A DNA stretch of 64,000 nucleotides. Origin: Acanthosoma haemorrhoidale (Eukaryota > Arthropoda > Insecta > Hemiptera > Acanthosomatidae). Made by a program: the position numbers and the translations under genes. The DNA lies in NCBI GenBank assembly GCA_930367205.1, contig OV884012.1, forward strand, positions 31,468,796 to 31,532,795. Reading direction: 5' to 3'. This document shows positions 11,235 through 21,150 of this stretch, in pieces (position 1 is the stretch's first letter; every line of letters begins with the position of its first letter). The notes under the pieces were generated by a model. That model was given only the letters and a program-made list of their open reading frames with translations. It made no database searches and was not told the origin of the DNA.

Positions 11235-12573
11235 TTATGGATTTTGTTTAACGGGGATAAGGTAGGAGACAAGATTTGTAAGAAGGGAAATGAGAGGTGT
11301 AATTAGGGTTCTGAACTCTGTAAGGAATGAGGTTAAAAGGCTGGTGAGATCTGAAGAGCTTGAAGGTGGCGGGATATGCGAGATGTGTGGTTGAGGATGG
11401 GATTGAGTTTGCCGATTGCTGGGATGAGCGGAGTGCTGGAAAAGAAGAACTTGCGGAGGAGGTGTGGGCAATGCCTGTGACTGCTCTCTGTTCCGAACTG
11501 CGTCAGCAAAAGAGACTGAAGGCCTCAAACTTCTGGTGGGGGTGCTTCTTGGGCTACCTGTGGCTGATGTTTCTTCTTCAGGACGACGACGTTGTTCACT
11601 TCTGGACTTTAGAATTCTATAAGCCTCACAGCCTTTATAGTTTGCCGGCTGGCCTTGCTGACAGAACACACATACAGCAGGTGATTTTAGGGGCTTCTTG
11701 CACAATTCACTTTTGTGCTGCCCACTGCACTTTACACACCTGGGAGGGTGGTAGCAGTATGATTTTGTGTGCCCATATGCCTGGCAATTATGGCATTGGA
11801 CTATGTCTCGTTTCGGGTAAGGCTTTTCGACCTGTACTCTTGTGTAGTATAAGTGGTTAAGCTCGTAGATTTTCTCCACTCCAGCTGTTCGCTCTAGATC
11901 GACAAAGAATAAGGGCATTGGTTTCTTGATACTTGTATCATTTTCTTGTCTTTCCTCACGGAGGACATTCGTGATTTGGCGAACCTTGTACCCTAAACTT
12001 ATCAGCTCATTTTCTATCTCGTCCGCTGGTGTTGTGGGATGCAGGTTTCTAATCACCACCCGCAGCGATCTTTCTTGCTTTAGTTGGTAGGTATGAAAAT
12101 CAGCCTTGGTTTCTTCTAGGTATTTTATAATTCCTCGGTATGTTTCAGGAGTGTCCGGAGAAACTTTTGTGTCCCGAGATCGATTGAGGCAAGTATATTT
12201 GCCTGTACCTACAACTTTGCTCAATTGAGTGCATAGTAATTTGAAATTACTAATGTTGCGAACGAATATCGCTGGTGGCTTGGGCTGTGTGGGTGTTGTT
12301 GTAGAGTCCATGTCCTCTACCTCAATATTTTTCAACACCTCGTAACTATTGGGTGTGAAAAAGGGAGACTCATCAGTTACTGTTGTTTGTTTTGATGTGG
12401 TGGGTTGTGGTGGTATCTCTTCCATAGAGCTGCTAGGTGCTGAGGAATTTATTGGGATATTCCGATTAGATCGCCGTGGCTTGCGTTTGACTGGTGACAT
12501 AGTGGGCGTAGGTCCCAATGATCTTGAGCGTTTTTTTTTTATTTTCTGATATAACTTGTTGATAGAAACGCAT
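11235..12573 (-). pseudogene. ORF1 of copy 1 (gag-like RNA-binding protein), frameshifted near its start
   Basis: The long frame (11235-12518) encodes a basic N-terminus, a pre-zinc-knuckle segment (FVRNISNFKLLC to the start of VVIRNLHPTT, the PRE_C2HC type) and CCHC knuckles: CHNCQAYGHTKSYC, CVKCSGQHKSELC and a third cysteine-rich motif. A Pro/Ser-rich tail follows. The expected ATG is at 12573 (start MRFYQQV), but an A10 run (minus strand, 12531-12540) leaves it one base out of frame with the rest. The intact copy also has A10 but differs just after it. The product would coat element RNA. Confidence 0.88.
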
Positions 12574-12758
12574 GTTTCATATTCTTGTAAATAGTTTTTA
12601 ATTGAATAAAAAAAAAAAACAAAAAAAAAAAAACTGTGTAGCCTCGAACACAGGTATTTGTGTTAATAGCTTGTGGCGTAATGAGAGGCCTGAACAGAGT
12701 GGGCCAGCTGGACTCCCCACTCCTATCCCCACTCTCAGCACGGCTGACTGATATCTTG

Positions 12759-12769
12759 CAATATGGCCG
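12759..12769 (-). promoter_or_regulatory. YY1/Pho-like motif in the 5' UTR of copy 1
   Basis: The minus strand reads CGGCCATATTG, containing the GCCAT core of YY1 and its fly homologue Pho. It lies at about +215 of the element; the intact copy has CGGCCATTTTG at +214. Confidence 0.4.
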
Positions 12770-12965
12770 CCCTCTGTATGAATTGTGAGATGAAAAACTT
12801 ACGTTAGCAATAATAATGTTCCTCTTTCCACTGACCTGTAGACAGTCCACCGCGAACGGTTCGCCCAAGGGTCGGTTGGAACAGTTTTGCGAACTAGGCA
12901 CTTCCTACGAACGGTAACAAGAACAGTTTGTTGCAGAGCGATGTGAAAAACGACTTATATAGTTA

Positions 12966-12975
12966 GCGCAGGCGC
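12966..12975 (-). promoter_or_regulatory. NRF-1/Ewg-like motif at the 5' end of copy 1
   Basis: GCGCCTGCGC at +9 to +18 of the element. It is one base off the GCGCATGCGC palindrome that the intact copy carries at the same offset. Confidence 0.4.
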
Positions 12976-12983
12976 AGTACTTC

Positions 12984-12997
12984 CAACCTAAATCTGA
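12984..12997. repeat. Target-site duplication, right copy (CAACCTAAATCTGA)
   Basis: Exact repeat of 8573-8586, bordering the 5' end of jockey-like copy 1. The sequence to its right (ACATAAGGTTTAAACC) continues exactly as in the empty site at 23439. Confidence 0.95.
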
Positions 12998-13960
12998 ACA
13001 TAAGGTTTAAACCCCTCTAATATTGGGTTTAATGCACTACTTAAAGCGGCTAAACTTATTTTTAATCCAAAAAGGAACCTTTTTATATTGATATGTGTTA
13101 CCGTTAAAAATGAAAGCCGTATATTTTCTTGAGTTTTCATGAAGTTCTACCTGATAAAAACTTTTCGCCAGGTTGATGGTTGAAAATATTTCAACGTCGA
13201 AACTGATGATAGAATTACATCAATGGTATTGGTTTGTTCGTAATCTGACTTAATTCTTTTGTTTAGATAAAGTCCATCGGTACATATTTTTTAAAGACCC
13301 ATCTTTCTTGTATACACATACCAGCGGAGAATAAATATGGTTCTTGTTGGTTCAATTATATTTCCGTCAATCATTCGTTTGATTTCCTCTTCCACTTATT
13401 CCATTCGATGTTATGGAATTGGATAATTTATATAGAAGAAAGAAAGATAGTTTTCAATTTCTAATTCATACTTGAAATCGTTGATAGCTCCAGGAACATT
13501 GCTAAAAATCTCGTATGAAATTAGAATCAAGGTTTTGAATTTATCTCCGATAGATGGGCGTTTTTTTTTAATTCTTAGGATTTCACTAGTTTCTTTTGTT
13601 CACTATTCCGTTTCCGATTTTGTTCACTGTCTTGAAGTGAATCGTGATAGAAATCTAATTTTATCTTTTTATTGCCAGTTAAGAGAATTAACTTTTTGTT
13701 TTGAATATCCACCATTGCATTTAATTCGTTTATTGCATTTATGACGATGAGAAAATCCTGTTTTAGGTTGTTGATGGCATATAGGTGTAAATCATGTTGT
13801 AGTTCTTCGGAGAATTTTACGGGATGATTAGTTGTTTATTTATCTTTTTAGGCTTTTCATTGATTGCTGGGTCTAGATTCAGTTTTATTGGCAGTGTCTT
13901 CAGATCCAGTATCTAACAATGCTTTATATTCTGCGTTGGTTATTTTGATAATAATTTCCT
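12998..13960 (-). pseudogene. Ty3/gypsy-like pol relic: protease and N-terminal reverse transcriptase
   Basis: Reading the minus strand from 13960, a retropepsin-like segment (AEYKALLDTGSEDT, with the DTG active-site motif) comes first. A degenerate linker follows, then reverse transcriptase motifs: a basic IKRMIDGNIIEPT stretch, YKKDGSL, LNKRIKSDY, STINLAKSFYQVELHE, KYTAFIF and FLFGLKISLAALSSALNP. Stops and frame changes break it. The order protease then reverse transcriptase, and the motif wording, point to the gypsy/errantivirus side of Ty3/gypsy. The catalytic end continues at 8330-8586, now split off by a jockey-like insertion. No LTRs of this copy are recognised. Confidence 0.75.
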
Positions 13961-15893
13961 TGTTCTTCGTCGATCTCAAGCGAACACCTGGAGTGGAGAA
14001 AATATATGATCTAACTCACCTGTATTTCACTAGAATAAAGGTGGAAAAACCGTACCTCAAACGCGACATCGTCCAGTGCCATAACTGTCAGGCGTATGGG
14101 CACACAAAATCGTACTGTCGCGTACAGTGGGTGTGTGTGATGTGCAGTGGGCAGCACAAACGTGAATTGTGCTAGAAGCCCCTGAAATCGCCTACAGTAT
14201 GCGTGATATGCCAACAAGGCCATCTGGCCAACTACAAGGGTTGCGACGCTTACAAAATCCTAAAGTGCTAGAGCGAACAACGTCGTCGGCCAGAAGAGGA
14301 AAAACCAGCAACAAAAAGCGGCCCAACCAGAAATTTGAGGCCTTTGGTCTCTTTTGCCGATGCAGTTAGATACTGACTGCAGTCCCAGGCACCGCCCACT
14401 CCCTGTCCGCAAGTTATCTTCCCCAGAATTCCGTTCATCCCATCAACCCTCAAGCTCAATCCCATCCTCAACCACACATCTGGCATATTCCTGCACCTTC
14501 AAGTTCTTTGGATCTCACCAGCCTATTAGTCTCATTCCTTACAGAGTTCAGAATCCTAATTACCCCTCTCATTTCCCTTTTTACAAATCTTGTCACCTAC
14601 CTTATACCTGTTAAGCAAAATCCATAAGTTGATTCTTCCGACTCCTTATCTACTCTCCTTTGGAATGGGAATGGTGTTCGCACCCACACTAACAAACTGA
14701 CACAAGACTATCGAGTAAACGACCATTTACAGTTCGACAGTACCAGACTTATCGAACTGATCACCCAGATGGAAGAGCTCTTGCAGGTACCGCTTTCACT
14801 GCCCATAACTCCATTTTCCATCACATAGTTGGTTTGGTAGCACATGATTTCCTTCAGTCCACTGCAATATCAATCAGTTTCCTTATTGGCGGGGATTTCA
14901 TGCGAAGCACCAACACTGGGGCACTGGGGGTCAAGTTCTACCTATACACGAGAACGTGCTTTGCTGTCTGCACTGGCATAGAAACATAGGTCCACTATAT
15001 TTCCTGACATAACCAGGCATCTATTTGCTATCAGATACCATCCAAAATCAAGATCTCCTTTACTTTTTCTTCTTAAATAGTTTAGGAACACTAAACTATT
15101 TATTTACGTGCCTCATATCCCTTTAATCTTAACCGTTTCCCTAAGATCAACTCACAAACTGCCTCTTCCTTCATTTCTTAGGGGCCCAGTTGATCGGGAC
15201 CACTTCCGCCAGCTTCTAATGGATTCTGTATACCTCAAAGTTTCCCTGAAAACATCCCTAGATGATACAGTGTATTCTTTCACTACTCTGGTCCTGAGGT
15301 CGGCTTGAGAGGCATCGTCGCCCCAAAATTCACTAGTCATTAAAATCCTTTACCTCAATATCTCAAAGACCTAATTTAATCCAAGCGCCACTACAGAACA
15401 GTGAGGCAAAGATCCTAACATCCTAATGATCGTTGCTCGTACAATCAGTACGGCAGATTGTTAAAACGGCAATTTGCATCCTTCCGTTCCAATTCTTTTA
15501 ATTACCATCTCTCCTCTCTGTCTACCAGGGATAACTCCCTGTAGAGTGTAACTAAAAAAATCCTAAAATATCATCCTGTTTCACACCCACTCCGTTGTGA
15601 TGATGGGTCCTGGGTGGCTTCGGATAGGGATAAGTCGGAGAAACTCACTCTGCATCTTTCCTGCACTTCTACACCTCACCTTTCTAATCAAAACCATACT
15701 TATGGCACCAAAGTTGAAGATGTCCTCACTTCAACTACCCTTCTCTCATTTTCACCAAAAGCCGTTCACTTCTCTGAGGTCAAATACCTTTTGAAAAACT
15801 TACCTCACCGAAAATCCCCTTCATATGATCTCCTCACTTCTCAAATTCTCTGACAACTTCCTCCTAAAGTCATAATCTTCCTAACCTACATTT
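13956..15893 (+). pseudogene. Jockey-like element relic, plus strand (ORF1 C-terminal half to start of reverse transcriptase)
   Basis: It corresponds to about 37320-39425 of the intact element. ORF1 pieces run from FFVDL through the zinc knuckles (CHNCQAYGHTKSYC at about 14073-14118), with a stop after the second knuckle. The ORF1/ORF2 junction (AATCCATAAGTTGAT) lies near 14622. Endonuclease fragments and the linker follow, stopping where the reverse transcriptase would begin (FLTYI). It has many stops and several internal deletions. The missing 3' end shows that it was trimmed by later rearrangement, since target-primed insertion normally loses the 5' side. Confidence 0.85.
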
Positions 15894-16085
15894 AACGGGG
15901 AATTAAACAACAATCAGTTTAATAAAAAAAACCTAATGATAAAACAATGCATAATGAATTTATTGCAGTCAGCTAGTTAAATAGTTAACTTTCAGGTAAA
16001 ATAGCTGAGAAAACTATTCCCATTTGTTTGTACAATGTTAGCGGTTAGTTAATTTCTTGTTTAAAAGTTTAAACATGAGTATAAG

Positions 16086-16406
16086 GTGCTCATAATATTG
16101 TCCTGTTCCGTCACATGTACAATAAAACTTTCACGTATTGAAAAAGATGTGTTGACTGTTGATCCTTCTATAGGTATCATTAGAAGTTATGATGGCCGCT
16201 GTAAGGGAGTGATCTGGCGGGCAAACATCTCTATTGCTAACATACCGTTATCGAGAGAAGTTCATTGTCTGAACCCTCAGATTACAGGTGGACCTAATTA
16301 CCTGCTTATCTCCAGCCATAGACAAAGCCACTACTGGCTGGTTATCTGGGCTGCGGGCTGTTGCAGCTGTTTGTCAGGTCTCTTTCTCTACCTTAGCAGC
16401 GTTTAA
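16086..16406 (+). CDS. Unassigned open frame, unit 1
   Basis: An unrecognised 106-codon frame, ending in a hydrophobic cysteine-bearing stretch (WLVIWAAGCCSCLSGLF). The duplicate at 25440-25774 has a stop near its start (a TAG in the segment matching KDVLTVD), so if it was ever coding it is not under strong constraint. The surrounding bases are richer in G+C than the flanks, suggesting a transposon-derived piece. Confidence 0.2.
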   Translation: MLIILSCSVTCTIKLSRIEKDVLTVDPSIGIIRSYDGRCKGVIWRANISIANIPLSREVHCLNPQITGGPNYLLISSHRQSHYWLVIWAAGCCSCLSGLFLYLSSV

Positions 16407-16984
16407 ATCACATAGATAGGAAAGAATATATCTAACAAATATCAATTATAATCGTAACAAAACGCTTTTATTTTATGATTTGCAAAACTAGTATATTGGA
16501 AATAGAATTCGTCCAGGTTGAGGGGACTATTTAGAAAGACTGAAGATGTTATATTATCGATTTCTCTTCGGAGAATACCTCTTGTAAACATTTTCTGGAA
16601 TCTTAAAGTAATCCAATATTTCGTTGTAAATAATCTTTTCTTTCAGGCTCGTGCGCGATGGGTCTGCAGGCAAACAAATGAAGCTGATTGTCCTATCAAT
16701 ACTGCACTTAAGTTAATGTTTAAGCCCTTTCAGGTTCTCTCATTCACAGGACTCCAATGCGTTAGGCGCAGACATCTCTTTGCTAGGACAGTATTAATTA
16801 AGGTGGGAACTGATTTTTCTCGCTTAGTCACCGTCATCATTTTCAAACAGCACATTCCTAATATGACGTAGTATGGTAAAAAAATATGTTTGTTATTGAA
16901 GAATTGTTACATATCATGCAGCCGATAATACTGCATTATTCTGTGGCAATTAGTGATACCTAACATTGATAAGATTCTTTATAT
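16407..16984. other. Unassigned duplicated sequence
   Basis: A plus-strand open frame (16518-16871) and its longer duplicate (25886-26350) exist but resemble nothing I know; the second has an extra stretch of about 120 bases. No splice or domain evidence supports a gene. Confidence 0.3.
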
Positions 16985-17265
16985 TCATTCAGCAGTATAA
17001 GATTCTTCCGAATTTCACAGTTCGCTCTTCCATCATCCGTCTTTTTTTTAATTTGGACTTTGGTGCTCTCTTCCAGACGTTCACCAAATTAAAGATGAAC
17101 GGCATTACTTATTTGTTTTAGTAACGACGACCATGATTTCCAGGAAGAAATTTCTTATCGTTTCCATGACTGTTGGAATATAAGAAAGTATGATTTCTTT
17201 TTGCTTCATTTAAATTCAAATCGAAATTCTTTACTAGAGGTGCTCATATTTCTTTTGTGTATTTT

Positions 17266-17484
17266 TCATCGGTTGCACGGGTACTTCTGACACTTGTTCT
17301 TCTGTGACAAAGGTTGAATTTGTAAAAGATGATGAACACCTCTCACGAAGGAGCCAGAAGAAAACAAGATAATGACTAAACTGAGAAGAATTTCATAAAA
17401 TATAAATATTTTGCATTTGGTTTGTTGAGTGATGGAAAATAGAAGGTCTTTCATAAAATCACAGTTTACAATTGAAAGAAACAT
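17266..17484 (-). CDS. Conserved hydrophobic ORF, copy in unit 2
   Basis: Same frame as 3029-3352, with changes such as SLVIILFSSGSFV in the hydrophobic core. It stops three codons after KYPC because about 175 bases absent from unit 1 follow here. See the unit 1 entry; coding status is uncertain. Confidence 0.22.
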   Translation of the reverse strand: MFLSIVNCDFMKDLLFSITQQTKCKIFIFYEILLSLVIILFSSGSFVRGVHHLLQIQPLSQKNKCQKYPCNR

Positions 17485-17757
17485 TTTATTTTAGCATTAA
17501 ATAATCAGAATAATAATGCAAGAAAATGATACAGGTTTACAAAATACAGGTTGATAATAGTTATGTTATATGTGATTTTTATATTTAGAAAAGGGTAATG
17601 TTATTAAATTTGAATATTCTTCTCAAGGCAATTAAGCTAACTCTGAGTATATAATCACATGAGGAAGCTACAACCTTTCGAAAGTACGTCTTAAATACTT
17701 TAGTATATTGATATAGTTTAATGTGTCTTTAGTATGTAGTTTTATTGCTTTCAGCGC

Positions 17758-17763
17758 TTTATT
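17758..17763 (-). promoter_or_regulatory. Poly(A) signal AATAAA, paralogue B
   Basis: AATAAA on the minus strand shortly after the TAG stop of paralogue B, in the same context as in A and C. Confidence 0.55.
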
Positions 17764-17829
17764 GGAGGGTAGTTTTGGGTTTTGATTATGTTCTTACTTC
17801 ATGGTTGATTTTAATGATACTTGCTTCTT

Positions 17830-20084
17830 CTATTGTTGTCGATCCTAAAACAAGCGGTTGGTATGAAACTTTTACTAAATGGATAAAGTAGTTTTTTATA
17901 ATTTTATAAAGTAAATTAATTTAAATGTGGGTCAGCTTGTTTTTCATCCCCCCTTGTACAAGGTTACATTTATTTTATCAGGGATAAAAGTAGTTATATT
18001 CATCTATAAATGATGAATTCCGTTTTAACTGTTGAAATGGATTATATCGATAAAGGTAAATTTGCCTATAAATCTTTCATGCCTAGTTGAATGTCTACAA
18101 TGCCTATAAAAAAAGTTTGTAATTTTAATTATAAGAGTTTTAAAAAATTACTAATCGACCTTTGAATGTAATTAATTTCCCCTAAACGTAGGAAAAAAAC
18201 TTATATCATTACAAAAATTGTTACGTTGTTGCTTTTATTTCATAATTTACTGTTTATAAAAAATTGAATTTTGTATGTTTACAAAGGTTTATCTTTTACT
18301 TTATATGAATTACATACATTTTTTATTCGACTTCTGAAATAAATTTATAATTGACAAATTGTTTGCCATGTATGTTAATACGAAGTTGGATAACGTTTAT
18401 TTGAAATTTACCTGGCTCACGCATAATATTGGTTCATTTAGAATACTCTTGTCCATTTCATGTATAGCCAGTTCGGCACATACCTTAACTTTTTCAGTAT
18501 TTTGTTCTACATTGAACCTGATGCAATATGTTTTATTAACAACATAAGATTTTTTATCTTCAAAAAGTGAACATTTTTCTTGTAGATCATTTACTGTAAT
18601 ATAAAAGTTATTTGTTAGTTATTGTTCAGGATGTGTAAAAGAGAGGATTTAATTATAAATTTATTACTGTTTTTTTTTTCTTTATATATTTCAAAACCAA
18701 AAACGGTTATTCTAACTTCCAAATCTGTGCTTCGCTGATCACCGATTGTCTTCTCGTCTGTTAGGGCCACTGAGGCATGAACTGAAATATTAAATAATCA
18801 TTTAAGCATTGGATGCCTGCACGTATTATCACCAACTTCAAAGATATCTCAAATCTCAGCTAAACAGAACGCTACTAGTACTTATCAAATCGTCCTGATT
18901 ACTATTGTTTTTACCTTTGATATCACAAAAATTAGTTTTTTATAAATAAATTAATTATACTATTGAAAACTTCATACCATCAGCTTTCCCGAACTGAGTT
19001 CTACACGAACAGCGGTTGACATTGGAACAGTCACATAAAGGGTTAAGATATTTTCCCATTACTGCAAAGTAAATATTGTTTAGTTTATATTAGCACATTT
19101 TATACACTTTAAACAGCTAGAAGTGTTTACCTTTATCGAAGGAGTAAAGAAAGTCGTTAAGTGGAGACACGATCGGTTCAGTGTGAAGAACTCTTGCTGT
19201 ACACCTACGGAAGAAGTTTAATGTAGAATTTATTCCTTGTTCAATTCAAAAGCATGTTTTTTTTTTATCCAAATGAGCAGTAAAATGTTATTAGCCAGAG
19301 AATAATTATTACTCTACTCATGTACCCTAGAAGCAAGTCAGAAAATGAACAGCTCCAATTATTTAAACAATGTATTTCACTAGTTGCAAGAGTGACGAAG
19401 TGATAAGTTTACTATGATGTCTGAATTGATTTTTATGAAATAATAGTATGAATAATTTATTTATATGAAATAAGATTTTATTTGAGCAGATGCGTTTATA
19501 AATACCTCCCACAATATATTTCCTTAATTAACATGAAATGATTTATATGTTTTATTGGTAATTTCATATAATTTTTTCAACATTTCCTATGTTTACTATG
19601 TGCAGTGAGGTGAATCATATTAAAATAACCAAAATAAAAGCTCAATACATATTTAATCATTAATTATATTTTAGGTATAAACCGTTAAAATAGTTTTATT
19701 TTATTTATTCCGTTAAATATCATAATAGAATAGGACATAGTATTGTTGTTTATAAAACCATTGAAGGATACAAAAAATGTTGTGCACTGTGACTTACGCA
19801 AAGCAATTAATTTTTTTAGAAATATGAAATCATAAAATTAATATTACGATACAAATTGAGGAATATAAAAATAAACAAGGAGTGAAGAAAAATGTGTGAA
19901 TTCCGTAAGAAAATAAGCTATTTGTTATATTATGATATGTAAATTTTGTTGTCCAGACTGTTGTTGTAGCACAATGTTGGAACAACATCAATAATTATAT
20001 TATAACATCAATATAAACTTACCCATAGAGCAATAGTGTGCGTAAAATTAATATGCCTGAGGTAACTTGAATAATTGATCTCAT
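17830..20084 (-). CDS. Secreted DUF4773-like protein, paralogue B (6 coding exons, 166 aa; altered leader)
   Basis: Coding exons are 20023-20084, 19131-19204, 18978-19061, 18698-18781, 18412-18593 and 17830-17844, with the same phases as A. Exons 2, 3 and 6 encode the same residues as A. Exon 4 differs at a few residues (ALTDEK for VLTDKK, TVF for TVY) and exon 5 at one (LQEKC for LHEKC). The leader reads MRSIIQVTSGILILRTLLLY: compared with A there is Gly to Arg at position 2 and, more important, Gly to Arg at position 15 in the middle of the hydrophobic core. That may weaken export, so B may be a recently duplicated copy losing function, or a relocated product. The frame is otherwise unbroken and splice sites are intact. 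Confidence 0.68.
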
Positions 20085-20587
20085 TTTCTCAAGGATCAGA
20101 TCCCAATAGTATAATTTGTGACACCACTCCTAGCAGAAGGAAATTACAAAACTAAGGATTTTTTTAGTATTTTTAGTAGTGGGGATTTAACAGAGAGATA
20201 AGATATACATTTAATTGAATTATTATGGGTTAGCTTTCCTATAGCTGAACGAAACCATCCATCATCGAACGAGATCATCTTGCCTTGATGATAGAAATAC
20301 CATGATGGAAAAGTGCTTATGAAATGACAGCTACTTCCACAAAGAATTTATTCTTCCGCACATGCGTATGAAGATGTAGCAGAGGGTCTAGGACAAGGTA
20401 GCCTGAGAAACGTTTAGACGATGGCACTCTGGCAATAGTTTCCTAAAATTTTAAAATAAAGTATAGAGAAGGTGCAAATATTAAAACAGTTTTTGCCAGA
20501 ATGGATTATTACCTTTTGCTTTTAAATAACAATTCTTTGTAACATATCAATTAGAGTTATAAAAAATATTGTATTATTATTATTATT

Positions 20588-21150
20588 TGTTCCGGCATTT
20601 GTGCACCGCGGCCTCAGTGAGACCTATTGTGCGCCGTTCATGTCCCTGTCCTATATATGTGACAGGCCCACGGCCTTTGCAAATCTGAGGATACTGAATG
20701 GATCGATCAGTTCACATAGTTTGGGGTCTACAATGCGATCACTACCAAAGTGAAGGTATTGCCTTCTAGCTAAGACATATTATATGACGTGCCGTTTCTC
20801 CCTCTTTCTTGCAGAATCTGCAGATTGGTGATCCCACTATCCCCAAATTAAAGAGGTGTTTATTTAACCGACAGTGACCTGTATAGAGTCCTGTCACACT
20901 TTTGAGTGTCCACCTGTCCATTGATAGAAGTGCTGAGCTTCTTCTCTTACAGGGTCCATTAAGAAACAGTTTCGAGTGTTCCTGTTTCTTAGTTTCTCTC
21001 CAAGAGAGTCTTGCCTTGTCCTCTAAAGCTAATTTAATACGCCTTTTAGCGTAGCTGAGGCTGATACTACATATGGGTTCAGGTGCAAGAGGTTCTGTTC
21101 TGAGCCCACCCTTGCAAGGCCATCTGCCTTCTCATTACCTGTGACATATA
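20588..21150 (-). mobile_element. 5'-truncated I-like LINE tail (RNase H end) with (AAT)n tail
   Basis: The minus strand begins within an RNase H domain (GNEKADGLARVGSE, including the conserved Asp of the AD-LA motif). It continues to the C-terminal cysteine/histidine region (GHCRLNKHLFNLGIVG, ICRFCKKEGETARHIIC) and a short 3' UTR. It then ends in an (AAT)n run at 20565-20587. RNase H plus a triplet tail suggests the I clade or a relative. It was inserted upstream of paralogue B only; units 1 and 3 lack it. Confidence 0.75.

Larger units (their letters stand above)
8587..12983 (-). mobile_element. Jockey-like non-LTR retrotransposon, copy 1 (full-length ends, defective ORFs)
   Basis: The element reads on the minus strand from 12983 (5' end, GAAGTACTGCGCC) to 8587 (3' end, shortly after ACAATAAAG, no long poly(A)). 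It carries a 5' UTR of about 410 bases, ORF1 (gag-like), ORF2 (endonuclease and reverse transcriptase) and a short 3' UTR. Perfect 14-bp target-site duplications flank it. It landed inside the reverse-transcriptase gene of an older gypsy-like relic. Compared with the intact copy at 36268-40850 it has a frameshift near the ORF1 start and an out-of-frame internal deletion of roughly 210 bases in ORF2, so it cannot move on its own. Confidence 0.95.
13737..16984. repeat. Tandem unit 1, transposon-relic part
   Basis: It matches 23726-26469 over its whole length with small differences and one large deletion in the second copy. It contains the gypsy protease end, a plus-strand jockey-like relic and an unassigned stretch. 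It leads directly into unit 2. Confidence 0.88.

Noticed and set aside
11360..11860. Plus-strand frame of 166 codons over jockey-like copy 1
   Set aside because: Antisense of the ORF1 zinc-knuckle region; no independent support.
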